From Bradyrhizobium sp. WSM1743 (GTDB lineage Bacteria > Pseudomonadota > Alphaproteobacteria > Rhizobiales > Xanthobacteraceae), in contig NZ_AXAZ01000082.1 of assembly GCF_000473065.1 (NCBI RefSeq), positions 1-34,425 of the forward strand: a DNA stretch of 34,425 nucleotides, given 5' to 3'. The notes beneath the pieces are model-generated. The model had not been told where the DNA came from, ran no database searches, and was given only the letters and a program-made list of their open reading frames with translations. The position numbers and the translations under genes are program-made. Below are positions 16,193-24,443 of this stretch, piece by piece (position 1 is the first letter of the stretch; every line of letters starts with the position of its first letter).

Positions 16193-16429
16193 CTATTCCG
16201 CCGCCTTGCGCACATCGATCACGGCCTGCGCCCATTCGGCCGGCCGCTCCTGCGGCAGATTGTGACCAGCGCCGGCGAAGACGCGCCGTTCGAAGAAACC
16301 CTCGAACTTGGGCGCATGGTGGACGGTGCCGGGATTGACGCCGTCGCTGTCGCCGTCGATCGCGATGGTCGGGACGCGGATCGGCGGCTGTGCGGCGAGC
16401 TTTGCCTCGATCGCGGCATGAGCCCGATC
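16193..16429 (-). pseudogene. 3' fragment of an alpha/beta hydrolase gene, in frame behind the HD gene stop
   Basis: Immediately after the TAA of the HD-domain gene, and in the same frame, the sequence reads DRAHAAIEAKLAAQPPIRVP, TIAIDGDSDGVNPGTVHHAP, FERRVFAGAGHNLPQERP and ends AEWAQAVIDVRKAAE, then TAG. This is the C-terminal ~78 residues of an epoxide-hydrolase/dehalogenase-like alpha/beta hydrolase, including the late acidic region (DGDSDG) and the catalytic His in GAGHNLPQE. The nucleophile half is absent and there is no start codon with a ribosome site, so it is a relic. The junction suggests recombination between the two genes. Confidence 0.72.
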
Positions 16430-17257
16430 TTATTTCTGCGGACCGGACAGCGAGATGTCGCGTTCGGCGCGAAACACGTTGCTGTAGAGGTTGGCGATCC
16501 ATTGCCGGCCGATCTCGGTCTTGTTGAGATAGCCGATCTCGGTCTGGATGTGCGGTGCGACGCTGTTCCAATAGAATTGCGGATAGCGGTTCACGATGTC
16601 GGCCGGCGAATCGTAGCCGAGCTGACGATTGATGCCGACCTCCTCGAACTCGTAATAGAGCGCGTTGGCCTTGCGCAGATAGTTGGGATCGCCGAGCTGG
16701 CCGATGAAGTCGGCCGCGCGCAGGATCGAGGCTTCGTCGTCATATTCCTGCCCTTCCTGGGCCGGGAAACGGGTGCCTTCGATGGCACGCGCGATGCGCT
16801 CGCTGTCAAGACCGCGGATCGGCGGCAGCCGCCGCCGCACGAAGAGCTTCGAGCGGTCGACGTGATACATCATCAGACTGGCATCCGAAGCGCCCCGCGG
16901 AAGCGACACCTTGGTCCCGGCTTCGTCGATGATGAAACCATCTTCGTCATCTTCCGGAAACAGGCCGCGGACATAGCCGATGTCGTGCGCAAGGCAGGCG
17001 ATCAGGACATGGAGGTAGTCCTCCGCCGCAAGATGCGTGTGGAGATTGCGCCCCATCAGGATTGCCTGGGCGGCCAGCGTCACCAGCATCGTATGTTCGA
17101 TGTTGTGGTAGAGCGCGTCACTGTTGCCGATGCATTCCATCGCGGTGCGCGTGGAGCCTTCGACGACCCTGGCATAGGACTCGTCGTACCTGCGGCGCAT
17201 GAACGAGCCCAGCAACTTCTCCAGGGTTTCAGCCGCCAGTCTCGGTAAGGTCATCAT
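16430..17257 (-). CDS. HD-domain phosphohydrolase-like protein
   Basis: A 275-residue cytoplasmic protein with the metal-binding HD pattern: H51/H55 in YHNIEHT, H91-D92 in CLAHDIGYVRG and a distal Asp in ILRAADFIGQLGDP near residue 184. HD enzymes act on nucleotides, cyclic dinucleotides or other phosphomonoesters; residues outside the metal site do not point to one of these. There is no GYP motif, so a cyclic-di-GMP HD-GYP role is unlikely. Two ATGs are adjacent at the start and either may be used. The stop codon is followed in frame by a hydrolase fragment, so it is possible that the native C terminus was altered. It precedes the two-kinase operon on the same strand, 400 bases away. Confidence 0.82.
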   Translation of the reverse strand: MMTLPRLAAETLEKLLGSFMRRRYDESYARVVEGSTRTAMECIGNSDALYHNIEHTMLVTLAAQAILMGRNLHTHLAAEDYLHVLIACLAHDIGYVRGLFPEDDEDGFIIDEAGTKVSLPRGASDASLMMYHVDRSKLFVRRRLPPIRGLDSERIARAIEGTRFPAQEGQEYDDEASILRAADFIGQLGDPNYLRKANALYYEFEEVGINRQLGYDSPADIVNRYPQFYWNSVAPHIQTEIGYLNKTEIGRQWIANLYSNVFRAERDISLSGPQK

Positions 17258-17372
17258 GGATGCAGCCCCGTCCGCCGCTGGTATCCCATGCCATCTCCCG
17301 ACGTCTCATTCATGTCCTCGACGCAACGGGGAGCATAGCCCATCTTGGGCCGGGTAACCAAATTCCGGAGCG

Positions 17373-17390
17373 AAGATACGTAAATATCTT
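17373..17390. promoter_or_regulatory. AT-rich inverted repeat upstream of the HD gene
   Basis: AAGATA (17373-17378) and TATCTT (17385-17390) form a 6-bp inverted repeat with a six-base spacer, an AT-rich island in GC-rich DNA about 115 bases before the HD gene start. It could be a regulator site or part of its promoter. The rest of 17258-17514 shows no gene. Confidence 0.3.
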
Positions 17391-17514
17391 GCCGTCCCGC
17401 CGCGCAGCATCACGGTTGCCGCCACGTTTGACCACAACCCAAGGCAGCCGGAAAGCCTCTGCCGCGGCTACCGCTCGGGGCGCGACATCGCAGGGAATTG
17501 GCCGCGCGAGCCGG

Positions 17515-18393
17515 CTACTCCACCTGCAGCACGTCGACGGCAACGCCGAGCTTCTGCTTGGGCGAGCCGACGATGATGCCGTCGACCGGCGAGACGTCGG
17601 AAAAATCGCGCCCCATTGCAAGCACGATGTGATCGTTGCCAATCAGGAGATCGTTGGTCGGATCGAGATCGACCCAGCCAAGCTCCGCCCCGCACCAGAG
17701 CGACACCCAGGCGTGGGTGGCGTCGGCGCCCTGCAGACGCGGCTGGCCCGGCGGCGGAATGGTGCGCAGATATCCGCTGACATAGGCCGCCGGCAGGCCG
17801 AGCCCGCGCAGCCCGGCAATCATCACATGGGCAAAGTCCTGGCAGACGCCGTGGCGCTTCTCGAAGACCTCGTCGAGCGGCGTCGAGATCACCGTCGCCT
17901 TGGGGTCGTAGCGAAATTCACTGCGGATGCGATGCATCAGGTCGACTGCGCCGGTGAGGATGCTCGCGCCGGGCGGAAAGCTCATCCCCGCATAGGCGCT
18001 GGCCGAGCGCAGCACCGGCACCAGCGGACTGGCGAAGACATAGCCGACCGGCGAGGACGGTCCGAGGCTCGTCGCCTCGAAGGCAATGTCGCGAATGGTC
18101 TCCCATGGTGGGCTCGCGGCATCACGCGCCGGCGGCTGTCGCGAGACAGATACGCGGGAACGTGAATCGATCCGCAAGTTGCGATGCGCGGCTTCGATCA
18201 CCACGCTCTCGGTCAGCGTGCCGAAGAAGTCGCGCCGGACATTGCGCTCGGCCGGACGTGGATGGATCTCGACATCGTGCGAGATCAGCTCCTGGCCGCC
18301 GCCGCTCCTCGGCTCCAGCCGCAGCGTGCAGCGGGCGAAGCTGACGGGATTCTCGTACTCGTAGGTGGTGACGTGACGGATGTCGTAGATCAC
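17515..18393 (-). CDS. Transglutaminase-like cysteine peptidase/transferase family protein
   Basis: A 292-residue protein with the bacterial transglutaminase N-terminal beta domain (IYDIRHVTTYEYENPVSFAR) and a transglutaminase core. The catalytic set is C184 in GVCQDFAHVMIAGLR, the His of DATHAWVSLW and the Asp of GWVDLDPTNDL. Such domains cleave or transfer amide bonds. The start is GTG at 18393-18391, overlapping the TGA of the ATP-grasp/alpha-E gene by three bases (GTGA), which marks translational coupling; in-frame starts further upstream lie inside that gene and give non-protein text. It is the last gene of a three-gene operon with two ATP-grasp/transglutaminase partners, and probably acts on the peptide product or target of the ATP-grasp enzyme. 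Confidence 0.9.
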   Translation of the reverse strand: MIYDIRHVTTYEYENPVSFARCTLRLEPRSGGGQELISHDVEIHPRPAERNVRRDFFGTLTESVVIEAAHRNLRIDSRSRVSVSRQPPARDAASPPWETIRDIAFEATSLGPSSPVGYVFASPLVPVLRSASAYAGMSFPPGASILTGAVDLMHRIRSEFRYDPKATVISTPLDEVFEKRHGVCQDFAHVMIAGLRGLGLPAAYVSGYLRTIPPPGQPRLQGADATHAWVSLWCGAELGWVDLDPTNDLLIGNDHIVLAMGRDFSDVSPVDGIIVGSPKQKLGVAVDVLQVE

Positions 18394-20903
18394 GCCAGCC
18401 CCGTCAGCTTTTCCGGCCGGCTGGCATTGGGACCGTGCGGGAAGTAGTGCTGCCCGATCGCGTCGGCGAGGCTGAGCAGGTCCTGCTCCAGCGCGAACAG
18501 GGTCTTGACCTCGAGCTTCTCGGCCTCCGCGGTCGCGAGCATCGCCTGCATCGCCACCGCGAGCCGCTGCGGCTTCTCGATCAGGCCGTGCTCCTTCAGG
18601 CTCGGCAGCGCGGCGATGTGCTCGTTCAGCGTCGTCACCTGGAACGCCACCGACCGCGGATTGTAGGGATCGAGCACGGCGAGGTCGCGCACCGGCGCCA
18701 GGATCGGCGCCAGCAGATAACGCGAACGGTAGGTGATCTGACAATCCACCAGCGTCAAGAGGATGTCGAGGTCTTCGTCGCCGGCCTCATCATAGGCGAA
18801 CTGGCGGGTGAAGCGCGTGGTGTTGATGGCGCGCTCGGTGCGCCGGCCGACGTCGAGGAAACGCCAGCCGGCGGCGCGGTTCATGTTCTCCTGCGCGAGG
18901 CCGGCGAAGCTCGCGAGCTCCTGCAAGGTCAGCTCGGCCGCGCTCAGCACGCTGTCGTCGTCCTCAACCTCATAGGCGAGGCGCTCGGCCATCTCGGTGA
19001 TGACCTGCCAGGCATCGGGCGACAGCCGCTCGCGCAAGGAGGTCGCCGTGCGCTGGGCCGCGCGCACCAGCGACAGTGCCGAGCCGAAACGCGCCTCGCT
19101 CTGCAGCGCTTCGGCGACGATGCGTCCCGGCGCCGTGCGCGACGTTTGCGAGACCGCGCCCCAGGCCACCAGCATGCGCTGGATGCGTTCGGCCGATTGC
19201 ACCGAGGCCGCGGTGCCCTTGTTGGGCCCGCTCGGCGAGCCTAAAGCGCGCACCAGCCGCAGCGTCGCCTCGGCGCGCTCGAGGTAGCGGCCGAGCCAGA
19301 ACAGATTGTCGGCGGCGCGGCTCGGCAACACGCCGGCGATGCGGCGGATGCGCACCTTGTCGGTCGCCGGTAGCAGCGTCGCGGTCGGGACCTGCTTGTC
19401 GGAGACCACCCAGACGTCGGCGGCCCGCGCGCCGTCGCCCATCGACACCGCACGCGCGTCAGCCTGCTCGGCGATCCGGCAAAAGCCGCCGGGCATGATG
19501 GCCCAGCCGTCGGGCGTGGCGGCTGCGAACACGCGCAGCACGAAAGGGCGCGGCGTCAGCTGGCCCTGCTCCCACACCGGCATGGTCGAGAGCCGCACCA
19601 CCTCCTGGCCGACGTAGTCCATGCCGCGCGCGCTGATGGCATCGACCAGGCGCTGCCGACCGCTCGCATCGAGCTCGCTCGCGAGCACCGGACCGCTGGA
19701 GTCGAAACCGGGGACGCCGCGCCGGTAGGCATCTTCGATCGCGACTTCGTCGAGCCGCGCCAGCACCTCCTCGCGCGCGGCGCGCTGGCCGCACCACCAG
19801 GTCGCGATGTGCGGCATCTTCAGGTCTTCGCCGAGCAGGCGGCGGCTGAGCGCCGGCAGGAAGCCGAGCAGCGCCCGCGCCTCCAGGACGCCCGAGCCCG
19901 GCATGTTGGCGACGACGACGCCGTCCTTGCGCAGCACATCGATCAGGCCGGGCACACCGAGCCGCGAGGAGGCATCGAGCTCGAGCGGGTCGAGCGAGTT
20001 GGAATCCACCCGGCGCAGCAGCACGTCGAGCCGCTTCAGGCCGGCAACGGTGCGAATGTGGATGCGGTTGTCGCTGACGGCGAGGTCGTCGCCCTCGACC
20101 AGGAGGAAGCCGAGATAGCGCGCCAGCGTCGCATGCTCGAAATAGGTCTCGCTGAAGCTTCCGGGCGTCAGCACACCGATTCGCGGCTCGTCGCGATCGG
20201 CACGCGCGCGAAGCGAGTCGCGGAAGGCCTCGAAGAACGGCGCGACGCGCGGCACGTTCATCGACTTGTAGAGATCGGAGAAGGCGCGCGAGAGCACGAG
20301 GCGGTTCTCCAGCGCGTAGCCCGCCCCCGAGGGCGCCTGGGTGCGGTCGCCGAGCACCCACCAGCGGCCGTCGGGGCCGCGGCCGACGTCGGCGGCATAG
20401 AGCGAAAGATAGCGCCCACCCGGCGGCGGCACGCCGCAGACGGCACGGAGATATTCGGGGCTGCCGGCGATCGCGGCCGCCGGCAGCGCGCCTTCGGTGA
20501 CGAGCCGGCCCTCGCCATAGATGTCGCGCAGCACCCGCTCGAGCAGCTCGGCGCGCTGGGTGATGCCGGCGCAAAGCTGCTGCCAGTCGGCCTCGTCGAT
20601 CAAAAGCGGCAGATGGCTGATCGACCAGGGCCGGTCGGCGCTGTCGCCGGGCGCGCGGTAGGTGACGCCGGCCTCGCGGAGATGGCGATCGGCCATGCCG
20701 AAGCGCCGCTCGATCTCGTCGGGGGCCAGCGCGCCGAAGGCGTCGAAGAAGCGGCTCCAGACCGCGCGCGGCGCACCGTCGGGCCCAAGGAACTCGTCGG
20801 GGATGCCGGGCAGGCGGCTATAGTCGCGGACCCATTGCGCGATCCGCTGCTGGGCTTGTGCCCTGCCCGCCTGGTCGTTGTCTTCGGCTGCGCCCTCGCC
20901 CAT
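18390..20903 (-). CDS. Fusion of circularly permuted ATP-grasp (type 2) and alpha-E domain
   Basis: An 837-residue fusion of two families usually encoded by separate genes. Residues ~60-500 form the circularly permuted ATP-grasp (landmarks WSISHLPLLIDEADW, RYLSLYAADVGRGPDGRWWV, IGVLTPGSFSETYFEHA and MPGGFCRIAEQ). Residues ~520-830 form the helical alpha-E domain (NLFWLGRYLERAEATLRLVR, AGWRFLDVGRRTERAIN, FQVTTLNEHIAALPSL). ATP-grasp enzymes activate a carboxylate and ligate it to an amine, and this class has been predicted to build or attach peptides together with alpha-E and transglutaminases. The ATG at 20903 has GGGAG eight bases upstream and follows the DUF2126 gene by 27 bases. The natural substrate is unknown. 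Confidence 0.92.
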   Translation of the reverse strand: MGEGAAEDNDQAGRAQAQQRIAQWVRDYSRLPGIPDEFLGPDGAPRAVWSRFFDAFGALAPDEIERRFGMADRHLREAGVTYRAPGDSADRPWSISHLPLLIDEADWQQLCAGITQRAELLERVLRDIYGEGRLVTEGALPAAAIAGSPEYLRAVCGVPPPGGRYLSLYAADVGRGPDGRWWVLGDRTQAPSGAGYALENRLVLSRAFSDLYKSMNVPRVAPFFEAFRDSLRARADRDEPRIGVLTPGSFSETYFEHATLARYLGFLLVEGDDLAVSDNRIHIRTVAGLKRLDVLLRRVDSNSLDPLELDASSRLGVPGLIDVLRKDGVVVANMPGSGVLEARALLGFLPALSRRLLGEDLKMPHIATWWCGQRAAREEVLARLDEVAIEDAYRRGVPGFDSSGPVLASELDASGRQRLVDAISARGMDYVGQEVVRLSTMPVWEQGQLTPRPFVLRVFAAATPDGWAIMPGGFCRIAEQADARAVSMGDGARAADVWVVSDKQVPTATLLPATDKVRIRRIAGVLPSRAADNLFWLGRYLERAEATLRLVRALGSPSGPNKGTAASVQSAERIQRMLVAWGAVSQTSRTAPGRIVAEALQSEARFGSALSLVRAAQRTATSLRERLSPDAWQVITEMAERLAYEVEDDDSVLSAAELTLQELASFAGLAQENMNRAAGWRFLDVGRRTERAINTTRFTRQFAYDEAGDEDLDILLTLVDCQITYRSRYLLAPILAPVRDLAVLDPYNPRSVAFQVTTLNEHIAALPSLKEHGLIEKPQRLAVAMQAMLATAEAEKLEVKTLFALEQDLLSLADAIGQHYFPHGPNASRPEKLTGLA

Positions 20904-20930
20904 GCGCCTCTCCCTGCCCCAGCATGATAC

Positions 20931-23900
20931 TCATTGCAGGAGCGGCGTCCGCAAGTCGAGGGTCAGCGGAAACTCATTTGTGCGTTCCTCGGGCGGCGGC
21001 TGCATCGGACCCGGGGTGTGGCCGTGGTCCTGGAAGCGGGCGAGCCGCCGCGCCTCGGCCTCATAGGTGTTGACCGGCTTGGTGTCGTAGTTGCGTCCGC
21101 CGGGATGGGCGACGTGGTAGACGCAGCCGCCGAGCGAGCGGCTGTTCCAGGTGTCGATCAGGTCGAAGGTCAGGGGTGCGTGGACGGGGATGGTGGGGTG
21201 CAGGCCGGAGGCCGGCTGCCAGGCCTTGAAGCGGACGCCGGCAACCGCCTCTCCCGAGCGTCCGGTCGGGGTCATCGGCAGGCGGCGGCCGTTGCAGGTG
21301 ACGACGTGGCGGCCCTCGACGAAGCCCTCCGCCTTGACCTGGAGCCGCTCGACCGACGAGTCGACATAGCGCACGGTGCCGCCGGCCGAGCCCTCCTCGC
21401 CGAGGACGTGCCAGGGCTCCAGCGCCTGACGCAGTTCCAGCGTCACGCCGCCATGATGGACGCGGCCGAAGGCGGGAAAGCGGAATTCGAGCTGGGCCAG
21501 ATACCATTCCGGCTCGAACGGATAGCCTGATTGCTTGAGCTCGGAGAGCACGTCCTGAAAATCTTCCCAGATGAAATGCGGCAGCATGAAGCGGTCGTGC
21601 AGCGCGGTGCCCCAGCGCACGAACTTGCCGGCCAGCGGCTCGCGCCAGAATTTTGCGATCAGCGCGCGGATCAGGAGCTGCTGCGCCAGCGACATGCGCG
21701 GATCGGGCGGCATTTCGAGCGCGCGGAATTCGACGAGGCCGAGCCGCCCTGTGGGCCCCTCTGGCGAATAGAGCTTGTCGATGCAGATCTCGGCACGGTG
21801 GGTGTTGCCGGTGATGTCGACGAGCAGATGCCGGAACAGCCGGTCCACCAGCCACAATGGCGTCTGGGTACCCGGCGGCGGAACGTGCGACAGCGCGATC
21901 TCGAGCTCGTAGATGCTGTCGTGACGCGCCTCGTCGATGCGCGGCGCCTGGCTGGTCGGGCCGATGAAGAGGCCGGAGAAGAAATAAGACAGCGACGGAT
22001 GCCGCTGCCAATACAGCACGAGGCTTTTCAGGAGATCAGGCCGGCGCAGGAATGGCGAGTCCTGCGGGCTCGAGCCGCCGACCACGACGTGATTGCCGCC
22101 GCCGGTGCCGGTGTGACGGCCGTCGACCAGGAAGCGGTTGGCGCCGAGGCGGACTTTCGCCGCGTCTTCATAGAGGCCGGAGGTGATCTCGACCGCATCG
22201 CGCCAGCTCCTGGCCGGCTGGATGTTGATCTCGATGACTCCAGGATCGGGCGTCACCTTGATGACATCGATGCGCGGATCGAACGGCGGCGGGTAGCCCT
22301 CGACATGAACGGGGAGCTGCATCTCCTCGGCGGTGTCTTCCAGCGCCGAGATCAATTCGAGATAATCCTCGATGCGCTCGACCGGCGGCATGAAGGCGCA
22401 GATCACGCCGTCGCGGATCTCCACCGCCATCGCAGTACGCACGGGAATGGCCGTGTTGAGATGCTCGGGGGCCGTGCGCGGTGGCGATTGCGGGCGCGCC
22501 ATGCGGGTGAACACCGGCAGCTTGCCACGCGGCTCCATTGGATCCTGCTCGACAATGTAGGGATATTGGTTGGGCGGGACATGGCCGAGCGAGCCGATCG
22601 GCAGGCGCAGGCCGAGCGGTGAATCGCCCGGCGTCAGAAACAGATGGTTGCGCCGGAGCGGCCAGCGCTCGCTGCGCCAGCGCGGCGGCGCATTCCAGCG
22701 CTGGATCGGCAGCACGAAACCGCGCGGCGTGGTCAGGCCCTGATCGAACACCCGCGCCATGCGTGCGCGTGCCTCCGGATCGGACAATTTGGAATCGGTG
22801 GGATCGACATTGACCGGAAGCTCGGCTTCCTTCTGCAGCCAATAGGCGGGATCCTCATAGGCCGGCATGATATAGCCGAGGTCGAGACCGAGGCGCGCGG
22901 CGGTACCTTCCATGAAGGCTTCGGCGTCCTTGACCTCCGGCCGCCTGGGGTTCTCGACCTTGGCGATGAGGTCAGCGTTCTTCCAGATCGGCACGCCGTC
23001 CTTGCGCCAGTAGAGGCCGAAGGCCCAGCGCGGCAGGCTCTCGCCCGGATACCATTTGCCCTGGCCGTAATGCAGAAGCCCGCCCGGCGCAAAGCGCGTG
23101 CGCAGGCGGCGGATCAGGTCGTCGCCGAGTGCGCGCTTGGTCGGACCGACGGCTTCCGTGTTCCACTCCCCTGCCTCGAGATCATCGACCGAGACGAAGG
23201 TCGGCTCGCCACCCATGGTGAGCCGCACGTCCTGGGCGGCGAGATCGCCGTCGACCTGCTCGCCGAGATCGTTGAGCCGCGCCCAGGATTCGTCGGAGAA
23301 CGGCTTGGTGATGCGCGGCGCCTCGCGGATGCGCTTCACGCTCATGTCGAAGGCGAACTCGACCTCGGCAAAGCCGGCGCCGCCGGAGATCGGCGCCGCC
23401 GAGCGATAATGTGGCGTGGCGGCGACGGGGATGTGGCCCTCGCCCGCGAGCATGCCGGAGGTGGCGTCGAACCCGATCCAGCCGGCACCCGGCAGATAGA
23501 CCTCGGCCCAGGCGTGCAGATCGGTGAAGTCATTCTCCACCTCCGGCGGTCCCTCGATCGGATCGATGTCGGGACGGATCTGGATCAGATAGCCGGAGAC
23601 GAAACGTGCAGCGAGCCCGAGATGACGCAGCGTCTGGATCAGGAGCCAGGCGGAGTCGCGGCATGATCCTGCGCAGGAGGCAAGCGTCTCCTCCGGCGTC
23701 TGCACGCCCGGCTCCATGCGGATGATGTAGCGGATCTTCTTCTGGAGCTCACGATTGAGCTCGACCAGGAAGTTGACGGTGTTCGGGGCTTCGTGCGGGA
23801 TGGAGTCGAGAAATTTGGCGAACAGGCGATCGGGCTTGATGGTCTCGAGATAAGGCGCAAGCTCCGTCTTCAGGTCCTTCGGATAGTCGAACGGGAAACT

Positions 23901-24200
23901 GTCGGCGTACGGCTCGACGAAGAAGTCGAACGGGTTGACCACGGTCATCTGGGTCGTGAAGTCGACCTCGAATTTCAGCTCGGTGGTCTTCTCTGGAAAG
24001 ACGTAACGTGCAAGCCAGTTGCCCTGCGGGTCCTGCTGCCAGTTCACGAAATGATTTGATGGCGTGACCTTGAGCGAATAGCTCAGGATCGGCGTGCGCG
24101 TATGCGGCGCCGGCCGTAGACGGATGGTCTGCGGACCAAGGTCGATCGGGCGGTCGTATTTGTAGTGCGTGACGTGGTGTAGCGCGACGTAGATCGACAC
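20931..24200 (-). CDS. Large transglutaminase-DUF2126 protein
   Basis: A 1089-residue protein. The first ~90 residues are a bacterial transglutaminase N domain (YVALHHVTHYKYDRPIDLGP). The core (~150-290) has C180 in CAGSCRDSAWLLIQTL, the His of DLHAWAEVYLPG and the Asp of GWIGFDATSG. The rest, from about residue 330, is the DUF2126 region (for example LGYIMPAYEDPAYWLQ, VIEINIQPARSWRDAVE, NHVVVGGSSPQDSPFLRRPD), which has a fold suggestive of an amidoligase/glutamine-synthetase-like enzyme, so it may both ligate and cleave. I chose GTG at 24200-24198 since the mature homologue text begins SIYVALHHVTHY and GGAG lies upstream; a TTG at 24257 would add 19 unlikely residues. It is the first gene of the operon. 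Confidence 0.93.
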   Translation of the reverse strand: MSIYVALHHVTHYKYDRPIDLGPQTIRLRPAPHTRTPILSYSLKVTPSNHFVNWQQDPQGNWLARYVFPEKTTELKFEVDFTTQMTVVNPFDFFVEPYADSFPFDYPKDLKTELAPYLETIKPDRLFAKFLDSIPHEAPNTVNFLVELNRELQKKIRYIIRMEPGVQTPEETLASCAGSCRDSAWLLIQTLRHLGLAARFVSGYLIQIRPDIDPIEGPPEVENDFTDLHAWAEVYLPGAGWIGFDATSGMLAGEGHIPVAATPHYRSAAPISGGAGFAEVEFAFDMSVKRIREAPRITKPFSDESWARLNDLGEQVDGDLAAQDVRLTMGGEPTFVSVDDLEAGEWNTEAVGPTKRALGDDLIRRLRTRFAPGGLLHYGQGKWYPGESLPRWAFGLYWRKDGVPIWKNADLIAKVENPRRPEVKDAEAFMEGTAARLGLDLGYIMPAYEDPAYWLQKEAELPVNVDPTDSKLSDPEARARMARVFDQGLTTPRGFVLPIQRWNAPPRWRSERWPLRRNHLFLTPGDSPLGLRLPIGSLGHVPPNQYPYIVEQDPMEPRGKLPVFTRMARPQSPPRTAPEHLNTAIPVRTAMAVEIRDGVICAFMPPVERIEDYLELISALEDTAEEMQLPVHVEGYPPPFDPRIDVIKVTPDPGVIEINIQPARSWRDAVEITSGLYEDAAKVRLGANRFLVDGRHTGTGGGNHVVVGGSSPQDSPFLRRPDLLKSLVLYWQRHPSLSYFFSGLFIGPTSQAPRIDEARHDSIYELEIALSHVPPPGTQTPLWLVDRLFRHLLVDITGNTHRAEICIDKLYSPEGPTGRLGLVEFRALEMPPDPRMSLAQQLLIRALIAKFWREPLAGKFVRWGTALHDRFMLPHFIWEDFQDVLSELKQSGYPFEPEWYLAQLEFRFPAFGRVHHGGVTLELRQALEPWHVLGEEGSAGGTVRYVDSSVERLQVKAEGFVEGRHVVTCNGRRLPMTPTGRSGEAVAGVRFKAWQPASGLHPTIPVHAPLTFDLIDTWNSRSLGGCVYHVAHPGGRNYDTKPVNTYEAEARRLARFQDHGHTPGPMQPPPEERTNEFPLTLDLRTPLLQ

Positions 24201-24307
24201 GGGGTGCGGTGCTCCAGCAGCTTTTTTGAGCAGAACACCGCTGGTGACATCGATCAAGCACTAACAAGTGGCATGAATTGCCCATTGCGGAAGCGCCAGA
24301 TCTCCGG

Positions 24308-24434
24308 CCGTCATTCCGGGATGGTCCGAAGGACCAGACCTCAGGTGCGCAATTGCGCACCGGGGAATCTCGAGATTCTCAGGTGCGCCAGCGCGCACCG
24401 GAGTTCGATGCTTCGCATCGCCCCGGAATGACGG
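24308..24434. repeat. Palindromic intergenic repeat (CCGTCATTCCGGG family)
   Basis: The outer arms CCGTCATTCCGGG (24308-24320) and CCCCGGAATGACGG (24421-24434) are reverse complements. Between them are nested smaller repeats, including two copies of a GGTGCGC...GCGCACC hairpin unit near 24342-24360 and 24382-24400. Related arms occur again between hpaE and hpaD. The element fills the gap between the uxaA-like gene and the DUF2126 operon. Confidence 0.75.
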
Positions 24435-24443
24435 TTGTAGATC

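Noticed and set aside
18394..18744. N-terminal extension of the small transglutaminase
   Set aside because: The frame overlaps the ATP-grasp/alpha-E gene and reads Arg/Ala/Gly-rich text; GTGA overlap gives a natural start.
24198..24257. Upstream TTG start extending the DUF2126 protein by 19 residues
   Set aside because: The added residues do not look like the family N terminus; the GTG at 24200 begins the recognisable transglutaminase N domain.
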